Assembly (NCBI RefSeq): GCF_016862215.1 | Contig: NZ_BOMN01000010.1 | Coordinates: 1 to 64,000, forward strand | Source of the DNA: Winogradskya humida | Lineage (GTDB): Bacteria; Actinomycetota; Actinomycetes; Mycobacteriales; Micromonosporaceae | Reading direction: 5' to 3' | Length of the DNA stretch: 64,000 nucleotides | Shown: piece by piece, positions 26,118 through 34,001 of the stretch | How the letters are laid out: every line of letters starts with the position of its first letter | Numbering within the stretch: the stretch's first letter is position 1 | Notes under the pieces: model-generated | The model's database searches: none | Seen by the model: only the letters and a program-made list of their open reading frames with translations | What the model was told of the DNA's origin: nothing | Position numbers and translations under genes: made by a program

Positions 26118-26629
26118 CGGGCTCCCTTCAGGGTCATTTCCGGCTGGCGGGTGCCGAGGATCTTGCGGAGGGCGGTGAGGGCGTGGCTGGTCTGCGATTT
26201 GACGTTCCCTTCGGAGCAGTCGAGCAGCATGGCGACGTCCGCGACGCTGCGATCGCACAGGAAGCGCAGCACCAGTACGGCCTGCTGGCCGGGGGTGAGC
26301 CGGGACAGCGCCGCGCGCAGCACCTGCCGCTCCTCGACGCCGGGCCCGGATTCGGGCAGGTCGGGGGCGGTACTGCCGAACAGCCGCACCTTCCACCAGC
26401 CACGCCGCCGCTCGTTGATGAAGGTCCGCACAAGGATCCGCTGCACGTACGCGTCGACGTTGTCCGCGCGCGACACCAGCCGCCACTTCGAGTAGACGGT
26501 GGTCAGCGCCTCCTGCACCAGGTCATCGGCCTGGTGGGTGTCCCCGCACAACAGATACGCGGAACGTCGCAACGTCGCCGCCCGCCCGCGGACGTAGGCG
26601 GCAAACCCCTCGGGGTCCCCATCACTCAT
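26114..26629 (-). CDS. SigE-family ECF sigma factor
   Basis: A 171-residue RNA polymerase sigma factor of the SigE-like ECF subfamily. Region 2 is FAAYVRGRAATLRRSAYLLCGDTHQADDLVQEALTTVYSKWRL, typical of this subfamily; region 4 is LSRLTPGQQAVLVLRFLCDRSVADVAMLLDCSEGNVKSQTSHAL. It is followed by the membrane partner gene with a four-base overlap, and its activity is likely set by that partner. Confidence 0.93.
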   Translation of the reverse strand: MSDGDPEGFAAYVRGRAATLRRSAYLLCGDTHQADDLVQEALTTVYSKWRLVSRADNVDAYVQRILVRTFINERRRGWWKVRLFGSTAPDLPESGPGVEERQVLRAALSRLTPGQQAVLVLRFLCDRSVADVAMLLDCSEGNVKSQTSHALTALRKILGTRQPEMTLKGAR

Positions 26630-26814
26630 CGGTTCTGCCAGTCATTTGCACTCCCGTCGCATGTCACGAACCACCGACGCGATCCGCCGCGAATCGGTTG
26701 TAGCGCACGGGAGAATTCCACAAGACCGGAAGAGCCGGAGACCGGAAAAGCCGGAAACCAGAAGAGCTGGAGGTGTACGCACTCCTCGCCCTCTTTAACG
26801 TATATCGCACCCCG

Positions 26815-26834
26815 GGGCTTGTGGCAAGACCCCC
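26815..26834. promoter_or_regulatory. Rifamycin-associated-element-like inverted repeat
   Basis: GGGGCTTGTGGCAAGACCCC is an imperfect inverted repeat that closely resembles the rifamycin-associated element known upstream of actinobacterial rifamycin-resistance genes, including helR. It lies 57 bp before the chosen helR start. The consensus is quoted from memory. Confidence 0.72.
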
Positions 26835-26891
26835 GTCATGCCGCAGAATCGTCGTTCGAAGCCGGAAATCTACGCAAATGGGAGCCTGCCC

Positions 26892-29021
26892 GTGGTTGAT
26901 GTGACGACCAGCGCGTTCGATCTGCCCGACAACGCCAAGGCCGACCCGAGGCTGATCACCCGCGACGAGCACCATTTCGCGGCGATCACGGAGAGCATGA
27001 GCGAGCGCTTGACCGAGTTGTCCGAGCGGCTCGACGCGGAGCGGAAGGCGCCCGGTGGCACGGGTCAGCAGGCGATGGACCGGGACATGGAGGTTCACCG
27101 GCTCACCGCGCGGCTGCGTACCCTCCGGCGTTTCGGTCTTGATCTGTGCCTGGGTCAGATGGTCGCCCAGGAAAACCCACAGCCCGTCTACGTCGGGCGC
27201 CTCGGGCTGACCGATAGTGCGGGGCGGCATCTGCTGCTCGACTGGCGTTCCCCCGCGGCCGAGCCGTTCTTCGGGGCGACCCACGCCAACCCGATGGGGC
27301 TGGCGAGCCGCCGCCGCTACCGCTGGACCCGCGGCCGGATCACCGACTACTGGGACGAGGTCTTCACCGCCGAAGGTTTCGAGGGGCACGCGGCCGCGCT
27401 CGACGACCAGTCCGCGTTCATCGCCAGCCTGGGCAGCAACCGGTCGGCGCGGATGCGGGACGTGCTGGGCACCATCCAGGCCGATCAGGACGCCATCATC
27501 CGGGCGGGGTCGAGCGGGGCGCTCGTCGTCGACGGCGGGCCGGGCACGGGGAAAACCGTTGTCGCACTGCACCGTACGGCGTACCTGCTGTATTCCGATC
27601 CCAGGCTCGGCCCGCGCAGGGGCGGCGTGCTGTTCGTCGGCCCGCACCAGCCCTACCTGAACTATGTCGCCGACGTGCTGCCCAGTCTCGGCGAGGACGA
27701 CGTGCAGACCTGCACCCTGCGGGACCTCGTGGCGCAGGGTGCCGCGGCCGCGGAGGAGAAGGATCCGGAGGTGGCCCGGCTGAAGTCGTCCGCGGACATC
27801 GTGAAGGCGATCGAGGCGGCCGTCCGGTTCTACGAGGAGCCACCCGCCAAGGGCATGACGGTTTCGACGGACTGGTCCGAGGTACGCCTGACCGCCGCCG
27901 ACTGGGCCGAGGCGTTCGACACCCCGGCACCCGGAACCGCGCACAACGAGGCCCGCGACCAGGTGTGGGACGAGCTGATCGCGATCCTGATGGACAAGTA
28001 CGACGGCGACGAGCGGGAGCTGCGCGGCAACGAGGAGCTGCTCGGCGCGTTCAACCGGGCGTGGCCGCTGATCGACGCCGCCGACCTCGTCGCGGATCTG
28101 TGGTCGGTGCCCGCCTACCTGCGTAAATGCGCGCCCTGGCTCAGCCCCGAGGACGTACGCACCCTGCAGCGCGCCGACCCCCGGGCCTGGACAGTGCCGG
28201 ACCTCCCCCTGCTGGACGCCGCCCGGCAACGGCTCGGCGACCCGGAGGTGTCCCGGCGCAGGCGCCGTCAGGACGCGGCCGTCGCCGCCGAACGCGCGCG
28301 GATGTCCCGGGTCGTCGACGACCTGCTCGCGGTGGAGGTCGACGGCGAGGACGAGCTGACGATGATGCACGGGATGCTGCGCGGCGGCGACATCCAGGGT
28401 TCGATGGTCGACGAGGCCGCACTGCGTACGACCAGCCCGGATCTGCTCGCCGGGCCGTTCGCGCACGTCGTCGTGGACGAGGCGCAGGAGCTGACCGACG
28501 CCGAGTGGCAGATGCTGTTGCTGCGCTGCCCGTCGCGCAGCTTCACCATCGTCGGGGACCGCGCCCAGGCCCGGAACGGGTTCACGGAGTCGTGGCGCGA
28601 GCGGCTGGAGCGGATCGGGCTGGACCGGGTCGAGCTGGCGACGCTGAGCATCAACTACCGCACGCCCGCGGAGATCATGGCGGAGGCCGAACCGGTCATC
28701 CGGGCCGCGCTCCCCGACGCCAACGTGCCGATCTCCATCAGGAACAGTGGGCTTCCCGTCGTACACACATCGGTCTCGGAACTGACCTCGATCCTCGAAT
28801 CCTGGCTGGCCACACACGCGGAGGGAGTCGCCTGCGTGATCGGCGCCGACGGCGGCGAGGACACCGCCCGGGTCCGGTACCTGACCCCCGAACTGTCGAA
28901 GGGGCTCGAGTTCGACCTGGTCATCCTCGTCGATCCGGAGCGGTACGGAGCCGTCGACCGCTACGTCGCGATGACCCGGGCGACGCAACAGCTGATCATC
29001 CTTGATCTCAACCAAGGTTGA
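26892..29021 (+). CDS. helR: HelR, RNA polymerase-recycling UvrD-like ATPase
   Basis: A 709-residue superfamily 1 motor of the HelD/HelR group. An N-terminal coiled coil (about 25-60), Walker A GGPGTGKTVVALHR near 225, Walker B VVDEAQELTDAEW near 535, motif GDRAQAR and SINYRT follow the UvrD order; the C terminus has SKGLEFDLVIL and MTRATQQL. HelR is known in Streptomyces to displace rifamycins from RNA polymerase. I use the GTG with GGGAG 8 nt upstream; an ATG 18 codons earlier would leave almost no room behind the rifamycin element. Ends beside the SoxR promoter, which overlaps its last codons. Confidence 0.9.
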   Translation: MVDVTTSAFDLPDNAKADPRLITRDEHHFAAITESMSERLTELSERLDAERKAPGGTGQQAMDRDMEVHRLTARLRTLRRFGLDLCLGQMVAQENPQPVYVGRLGLTDSAGRHLLLDWRSPAAEPFFGATHANPMGLASRRRYRWTRGRITDYWDEVFTAEGFEGHAAALDDQSAFIASLGSNRSARMRDVLGTIQADQDAIIRAGSSGALVVDGGPGTGKTVVALHRTAYLLYSDPRLGPRRGGVLFVGPHQPYLNYVADVLPSLGEDDVQTCTLRDLVAQGAAAAEEKDPEVARLKSSADIVKAIEAAVRFYEEPPAKGMTVSTDWSEVRLTAADWAEAFDTPAPGTAHNEARDQVWDELIAILMDKYDGDERELRGNEELLGAFNRAWPLIDAADLVADLWSVPAYLRKCAPWLSPEDVRTLQRADPRAWTVPDLPLLDAARQRLGDPEVSRRRRRQDAAVAAERARMSRVVDDLLAVEVDGEDELTMMHGMLRGGDIQGSMVDEAALRTTSPDLLAGPFAHVVVDEAQELTDAEWQMLLLRCPSRSFTIVGDRAQARNGFTESWRERLERIGLDRVELATLSINYRTPAEIMAEAEPVIRAALPDANVPISIRNSGLPVVHTSVSELTSILESWLATHAEGVACVIGADGGEDTARVRYLTPELSKGLEFDLVILVDPERYGAVDRYVAMTRATQQLIILDLNQG

Positions 29022-29032
29022 GGTTCTATCGT
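29002..29032 (+). promoter_or_regulatory. SoxR-type promoter of soxR (19-bp spacer)
   Basis: TTGATC (-35, 29002-29007) and TATCGT (-10, 29027-29032) are separated by 19 bp, and the spacer carries the palindrome CTCAACC-AAGGTTGAG (29007-29022). Overlong spacers with a central dyad are the hallmark of MerR-family activated promoters. The -10 ends 6 bp before the soxR ATG. It overlaps the last codons of helR. Confidence 0.75.
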
Positions 29033-29038
29033 GCGCGG

Positions 29039-29491
29039 ATGGATCCGGAGGACCGTCTCACTGTCGGCGAGGTCATGCACCGCACGGGGGTGTCGGCGTC
29101 GGCCCTGCGCTTCTACGAGAGCAAGGGGCTGATCACCGCCGAGCGCAACGGTGGCAACCAGCGGCTCTACCGCCGGCACATGCTGCGGCGCATCTCGCTG
29201 ATCCTGGTCGCCAAGCGGCTCGGCATCCATCTCACCAGCGTCGCCGAGATCTTCGCCACCCTGCCCGCGGACAGCGCGCCGACCCAGGAGGAGTGGCAGC
29301 GTGTCTCGCGGGCCTGGAAGGGCGAGCTGGAGGGCCGCCGGCGTTACATCGAGAACCTGGAACACCAGCTCACCAGCTGTATCGGCTGCGGCTGCCTCTC
29401 CATGAGGTCGTGCGCGCTGATGAACCCCGAGGACGGTCTCGCCCGCCGCGGTCAGGGCCCGGTCCGGCTGGAAGAAGCAAGCCGCTGTTGA
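29039..29491 (+). CDS. soxR: SoxR redox-sensing transcriptional activator
   Basis: A 150-residue MerR-family protein. The N-terminal winged HTH is LTVGEVMHRTGVSASALRFYESKGL; a dimerisation helix follows, and the [2Fe-2S] ligand motif CX2CXCX5C (CIGCGCLSMRSC) lies at about residues 114-125, as in SoxR. Oxidation of the cluster by redox-cycling compounds activates transcription. Promoters with 19-bp spacers sit before this gene and before the flavin reductase/sodN operon. The ATG is so close to the -10 that the mRNA is probably leaderless. Confidence 0.94.
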   Translation: MDPEDRLTVGEVMHRTGVSASALRFYESKGLITAERNGGNQRLYRRHMLRRISLILVAKRLGIHLTSVAEIFATLPADSAPTQEEWQRVSRAWKGELEGRRRYIENLEHQLTSCIGCGCLSMRSCALMNPEDGLARRGQGPVRLEEASRC

Positions 29492-29509
29492 TTTTCGAGA
29501 GGGCCGCTG

Positions 29510-29540
29510 TTGACTTCAAGCCCGGTTGAAGTTTTAGCGT
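29510..29540 (+). promoter_or_regulatory. SoxR-type promoter of the flavin reductase-sodN operon
   Basis: TTGACT (29510-29515) and TAGCGT (29535-29540) are 19 bp apart with a dyad CTTCAAGCCCGGTTGAAG in the spacer. Layout and half-sites (TCAA/TTGA) match the promoter before soxR. The -10 ends 7 bp before the GTG of the flavin reductase, again suggesting a leaderless transcript. Confidence 0.75.
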
Positions 29541-29547
29541 CACCCCC

Positions 29548-30066
29548 GTGGATCACGTCATGGACGACATCGGCGAGCGGCTCAAGGGTGCCTTCCGCAG
29601 GTATCCGACGGGTGTGGCGGTCATCAGCGCGGCCTCCCCTGCAGGTCCGGTGGGGCTGACCGCCTCCAGCGTCGCGTCGGTGTCGGTCAGTCCCCCGGCG
29701 CTGTCGTTTTCCGTCATGGGCACTCCGTCGGCGCGGAAACTGCTCCAGGCAGCAAGCTTCGTCGTGCACCTGCTGGGTCCGAAACATGCGGCTCTGGCCA
29801 GGGATTTTGCTCGTACGGGCGGAGCGCGCTTCACTCCCGAACAAGGCTGGAGCACGTTGCCGTCAGGAGAACCGATCCTGCCCGACGCGCTCGCCGCCAT
29901 GCGGGTCGCGCCGTTGCAGCTCGTGCCCGTCGGCGACTCGACGATCGTGGTCGCGCAGGTGCTCGACGTGTTCCACGGGCCGGAGGACGGCCGGCTCATC
30001 CACCATGCCCGAGAGTTCATCACGTTGCCCTTCACCACGTTGACCCCGGAAAGAACAGGATCCTGA
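29548..30066 (+). CDS. Flavin reductase-like FMN-binding domain protein
   Basis: A 172-residue protein of the flavin reductase (FlaRed/HpaC-like) family, which binds FMN and reduces it with NAD(P)H or supplies reduced flavin to an oxygenase. Landmarks are FRRYPTGVAVISA, GLTASSVASVSVSPPALSFSV and FVVHLLG; the GDSTIVVAQVLDV strand and a His-rich ending (LIHHARE) are also typical. Start is the GTG immediately after the SoxR-type promoter; the ATG four codons later is an alternative. Its TGA overlaps the sodN ATG by one base (TGATG), so the genes are coupled. Confidence 0.87.
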   Translation: MDHVMDDIGERLKGAFRRYPTGVAVISAASPAGPVGLTASSVASVSVSPPALSFSVMGTPSARKLLQAASFVVHLLGPKHAALARDFARTGGARFTPEQGWSTLPSGEPILPDALAAMRVAPLQLVPVGDSTIVVAQVLDVFHGPEDGRLIHHAREFITLPFTTLTPERTGS

Positions 30067-30470
30067 TGCGTACGTCACGCTTCTTCCGCCCGCGCACCGT
30101 CGTGAGCGCCCACTGCGATCTGCCCTGTGGCGTCTACGACCCGGCGCAGGCCCGCATCGAGGCCGAGTCGGTCAAGGCGATCGCCGAGAAGTACCAGGCC
30201 AGCACCGACCCGGAGTTCCGGACCCGGGCGCTGATCATCAAGGAGCAGCGCTCCGAGCTGGTCAAGCATCACCTGTGGGTGCTGTGGACCGACTACTTCA
30301 AGGCCCCGCACTTCGAGAAGTACCCTCGGTTGAACGGCCTCTTCAACGAGGCGACCAAGCTGGCCGGCGCCGGCGGCGCCAAGGGCTCCGCGGACCCGGC
30401 CGTGGCGGAACAGCTGCTCGGCAAGATCGAGGAGATCTCGAAGATCTTCTGGGAAACCAAGCAGGCGTAA
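30066..30470 (+). CDS. sodN: Nickel superoxide dismutase precursor
   Basis: A 134-residue precursor. A 15-residue leader (MRTSRFFRPRTVVSA) is followed by the nickel hook HCDLPCGVYDP; cleavage before His gives mature His1, Cys2 and Cys6 as Ni ligands, and a 119-residue four-helix protein. It dismutates superoxide in the cytoplasm. The maturation protease SodX, usually the next gene, is not found in this window. It is translationally coupled to the flavin reductase gene and lies behind a SoxR-type promoter. Confidence 0.97.
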   Translation: MRTSRFFRPRTVVSAHCDLPCGVYDPAQARIEAESVKAIAEKYQASTDPEFRTRALIIKEQRSELVKHHLWVLWTDYFKAPHFEKYPRLNGLFNEATKLAGAGGAKGSADPAVAEQLLGKIEEISKIFWETKQA

Positions 30471-30486
30471 CCCTAGGAGTCGTTAC

Positions 30487-31646
30487 ATGCAGCGCACCGA
30501 GCTCGTCGAAGGCCTGATGGGTCGCTTCCCCCACGTCCCGCGCGAAGCGGTCATCAAAGAGGATCTGCTCCGCGGCGGGCTGGCCTTCGACGACTCGGCG
30601 TTGACCGACAACGAGCACGGCGACGTGAAGCCGAAGTCGTACTTCATCTTCTCGTTCGACCACCGGACCCTGCCGGAGCTGGGCACCGCCGCGCTGCGCC
30701 GCCCGCCGGAGGAGATCGTGCTCACCGGCGGCTGTCCAACGGCAAGCAGGTCATGGAGGTCTCCCCGACGATCCAGTGGGGCTATCTCATCTACCTGACG
30801 GCGTTCCGCGTCTGCCAGTACTTCGGCGCCAAAGAGGAATGCCAGTACTGCGACATCAACCACAACTGGCGCCAGCACAAGGCCGCCGGCCGGCCCTACA
30901 CCGGCGTCAAGCCCGTCGACGAGATCCTGGAAGCCCTGGAGATCATCGACAAGTACGACACCGCGAAGGCTTCCCAGGCGTACACCCTGACCGGCGGCAG
31001 CATCACCTCGCACGTCGGCGGCAAGACCGAGGCCGACTTCTACGGCCAGTACGCCCAGGCGATCGAGGAGCGGTTCCCCGGCCGCTGGATCGGCAAGGTC
31101 GTCGCCCAGGCGCTGCCCCGCGCCGACGTGCAACGCTTCCACGACTACGGGATCCGCATCTACCACCCCAATTACGAGGTGTGGGACAAGAAGCTCTTCG
31201 AGCTCTACTGCCCGGGCAAGGAAAGGTACGTCGGCCGCGAGGAATGGCACCGCCGCATCCTCGAATCCGCCGAGGTCTTCGGCCCCCGCAACGTCATCCC
31301 CAACTTCGTCGCCGGCGTCGAGATGGCCGCCCCGCACGGCTTCACCAGCGTCGACGAGGCGATCGACTCCACCGCCGAGGGCCTGCAGTACTTCATGTCG
31401 CGGGGCATCACGCCCCGCTTCACCACCTGGTGCCCGGAGCCGACCACCCCGCTCGGCAAGGCCAACCCGCAGGGCGCGCCGCTCGAATACCACGTCCGGC
31501 TGCTGGAGGTCTACCGCGCGACCATGGAGGCGAACGGCCTATCCAGCCCGCCCGGATACGGCCCGGCCGGCCCCGGCAACGCCGTCTTCTCCGTCAGCTC
31601 CTTCATGGACAGTCTTACGCCGAGCAGCCTTACGCCGAGCGACTGA
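30487..31646 (+). pseudogene. Radical SAM protein gene broken by internal deletion and frameshift
   Basis: Two reading frames look like halves of one radical SAM protein. Frame A from the ATG at 30487 runs MQRTELVEGLMG to PPEEIVLTGG; frame B resumes at LSNGKQVMEVSPTIQWGY (CTG at 30732) and reads to the stop. The second half holds a cysteine cluster CX8CX2C (CQYFGAKEECQYC), a TLTGGS segment and CPEPTTPLGK. Both halves have coding-type GC bias. The join at 30729-30734 suggests that a central piece was lost. It starts 16 bp after sodN. A sequencing or assembly gap is possible. Function unknown. Confidence 0.8.
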
Positions 31647-31686
31647 TTCTTTACTGCGGGCACGTGATGCCACTAGCATCTTTACG

Positions 31687-32649
31687 ATGACTAGTTCCTT
31701 GCCGCGCCGGATGTGGATGCTGCTCGAGCCGGTGCACGCCCTGCTCTACTACGCCCCCGAGGCCGGCGCGGAGGCGGCCGCGGCGGGCTACGACCCGGTG
31801 GACCGCTGGCAGAGTTACTTCGCGTGGCGGGCGGCGCCGCTCGGGGCGGCCGGGCCGGGGCTGGTCACGGCCTCGTTCTACAGCTTCTCGCCCGCGAAGG
31901 TCGCGCGGTATGTGCCCGCCGCCTGGGAGGTCGCGTCTGCTGGCGAGGCGTTGGCGAGCAGGTTGCGGGCAGTGGACAGCTCTCTGCGTACGGTATGGGG
32001 TGACGAGATCGGCAGCGCGGCACTGGCGGAAGCCGCGAAGCTGGCCCGCACCGCCGCCGAGGCCTGCGACACCACCGGCCGGGTCCTCGCCGCCGCCAAC
32101 CAGGACCTGCCCTGGCCCGACGAACCGCATCTCGCCCTCTGGCAGGCGTCCATGGTCCTGCGCGAGCATCGGGGTGACGGCCACGTCGCAGCCCTGCTCA
32201 CCGCGGGCCTCGACGGCTGCGAGTCGCTGGTGTCGTTCGCGGCGATCGGCGCGGCCCCGGTGACGACGTTCGGCAGCCGGGAGTGGACCCCTGAGGAATG
32301 GCAGGCCGCCACCGAACGGCTCACCGCGCGGGGCTGGCTCAACCCGGACGGCACGGCCACCCCGCTCGCCCACGAGACCCGCGCCGAGATCGAGCGGACG
32401 ACGGACGCCCTGGCCGAGTCACCGTGGGAAGCGCTCGGCCCGGAAGCCACCCGCCGCCTTGTCACTCTCGCCGCCCCACTGACCACCACCATCGTCAAGA
32501 CCGGCGTCCTCCCCGGCGTCTCCACCCTGGGCATCCGACCGCCGAAAACAGAACGGCTCCCGGCGGCAGAGCGGCTCCCGGCGGCAGAGCGGCCCTCGGC
32601 GGCAGAACGGCTCCCGGCGGCGGAGCGGCCCTCGGCGGCGGAGCTGTGA
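31687..32649 (+). CDS. SCO6745-type (SalK-like) protein with repeat tail
   Basis: A 320-residue cytoplasmic helical protein of the actinobacterial SCO6745 family, recognised by RRMWMLLEPVHALLYYAPEA, DRWQSYFAWRAAPLGAAG and the C-terminal EWTPEEWQAATERL wHTH-like segment. Function unknown. The last 30 residues are five exact-length hexapeptide repeats of the RLPAAE type from 18-bp DNA units. The next gene starts within its stop codon (GTGA). Confidence 0.82.
   Translation: MTSSLPRRMWMLLEPVHALLYYAPEAGAEAAAAGYDPVDRWQSYFAWRAAPLGAAGPGLVTASFYSFSPAKVARYVPAAWEVASAGEALASRLRAVDSSLRTVWGDEIGSAALAEAAKLARTAAEACDTTGRVLAAANQDLPWPDEPHLALWQASMVLREHRGDGHVAALLTAGLDGCESLVSFAAIGAAPVTTFGSREWTPEEWQAATERLTARGWLNPDGTATPLAHETRAEIERTTDALAESPWEALGPEATRRLVTLAAPLTTTIVKTGVLPGVSTLGIRPPKTERLPAAERLPAAERPSAAERLPAAERPSAAEL
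32551..32640. repeat. 18-bp tandem repeats, five copies
   Basis: Five back-to-back 18-bp units starting GAGCGGCTCCCGGCGGCA or close variants. The unit is in frame and forms the C-terminal tail of the SCO6745-type protein. Confidence 0.92.
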
Positions 32650-33284
32650 CCGCGGATCTGATGGCGGGGTGGGCGCGTGGGTGGGCGGTGTCGCGGAGTG
32701 CCCCGACACCGGTGCCGCGGGCGGGCGGCTGGTTCATCCCGACCGGCGTCCCCCGGGAAGCGGCCCGCTACCTGCTGCACGACAGCGCCGACGTGCCCCG
32801 GGTCACCGGGACGAAGGCCGAGCCGCACACCTGGATCAAGGTGAGCGCCGCCCCCGACGACGTCATCCCCCACCTGCCCGCGGGCTGGGAGCGGCGCCAC
32901 TCCGGGCACCTGATGCACCGGCACCTCGACGCCTCGCCTCTCGGATCCTTGCCCCTCGGGCCCCCGACCGACGGCTACTCCGCGCGACTTGACGACAACG
33001 GGACCGGCGCCGTCAAGGTCGTCATCCGGGCGGCCGACGGCGAGGTCGCCGCGAAAGCTCAGGCCGGCATCGCCGCCCCGATCGTGGTCTTCGACCGGGT
33101 GGAGACGTTCCCCGCCCACCAGCGCCGCGGCCTCGGCCGGGCCGCGATGACCCTGCTCACCGCCCACGTCGCCCCAGCAGCGAGCGCGGGCATCCTCGTC
33201 GCCACCGACGAGGGCCGCGCCCTCTACGAAACCCTCGGCTGGATCACCGCTTCCCCCGTAACCGTCATCGAATACGTGCCTTAG
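32646..33284 (+). CDS. GNAT family N-acetyltransferase
   Basis: A 212-residue protein with a C-terminal GNAT domain: IVVFDRVETFPAHQRRGLGRAAMTLLTAH is the acetyl-CoA-binding motif A (R/Q-x-x-G-x-A region), then ALYETLGW, the conserved GNAT ending. The N-terminal 90 residues are specific to the protein. The GTG overlaps the upstream stop (GTGA). Stop codon overlaps the convergent broken gene. Acceptor substrate unknown. Confidence 0.85.
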   Translation: MTADLMAGWARGWAVSRSAPTPVPRAGGWFIPTGVPREAARYLLHDSADVPRVTGTKAEPHTWIKVSAAPDDVIPHLPAGWERRHSGHLMHRHLDASPLGSLPLGPPTDGYSARLDDNGTGAVKVVIRAADGEVAAKAQAGIAAPIVVFDRVETFPAHQRRGLGRAAMTLLTAHVAPAASAGILVATDEGRALYETLGWITASPVTVIEYVP

Positions 33285-33983
33285 GCCAGGTGCAGGTTCG
33301 CCCAGGTGCGAGCTGCCGGGGCCGCGCCGGCCCATTCCTCCAGCAGTGAGCGGGCGTCGTCCTGCGTAGCGCCGAGGAAAAGCTGCTGCTCGTTGGCATA
33401 GTCACGGCTCTCCTGGCGGATCGAGGACTCGCTGCAGCAGGTGCAGAGGTCGACCCGGCTCGCCAGGATCTCGATGCCGAGGCTGCGCCGGGAGAACGCG
33501 ACCCGCAGGTCGTGCAGATCGGCCGGCTGGTCGGCGTTCACCAGCACCGACAGGGTGGCGAGCGGCGATTCCTCGGCAAGCACGAGCTCGTCGAAGACCG
33601 GGACGGTCAGATCGCCGGTCGTCCGCTCACCGTGGGGGGCGCCGTCGTGCACGACCACCTCACCGAAGCGGCGGGACGGGTCGAACGGCACACTGATCAC
33701 CCGGGCGCGCGCCGGGCAGAGCCGCAGCGCCCACACCACCTCGCGCTCCCCTGCGCACGTGCGTGACCGCGATCTTTCCCATCTCGTACGCGCGAGGCCA
33801 GTCCCGGGCGAACTTGTACGCCAGCGCGGCATCGAACCACGTGGCGGCAGCCGTCTCCCCCGTCAGCGACGGCGCGGCCGTGGCCAGCAGCTCCCCGGCC
33901 AGCGGCCAGTCCTCGGCTTCGAAGGCCGTGTAGGCCCGCCCCATTGTTTCCTTGACCGCTGCCGGCATTCCCCGCGAGAGCAT
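33281..33983 (-). pseudogene. Frameshifted gene for a conserved actinobacterial TPR-type protein
   Basis: Two frames join near 33745-33755. The first, from the ATG at 33983, reads TMGRAYTAFEAEDWPLAGELL and ALAYKFARDWPRAYEMGKIA, a helical-hairpin (TPR-like) region. The second reads EVVWALRLCPARARVISVPFDPSRRFGEVVVHDG and ends in a LCTCCSES cysteine cluster and WAGAAPAARTW. The halves look like one protein family that I recall being longer, with an extra TPR-like stretch between these parts, so a central piece is probably missing. Function unknown; a sequence error cannot be excluded. Confidence 0.72.
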
Positions 33984-34001
33984 GCGCGGGAAAATAGCAC
34001 C

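Noticed and set aside
26664..29015. A 783-residue minus-strand frame opposite helR
   Set aside because: Asp/Arg/Val-rich shadow with no domain, while the plus strand has Walker motifs.
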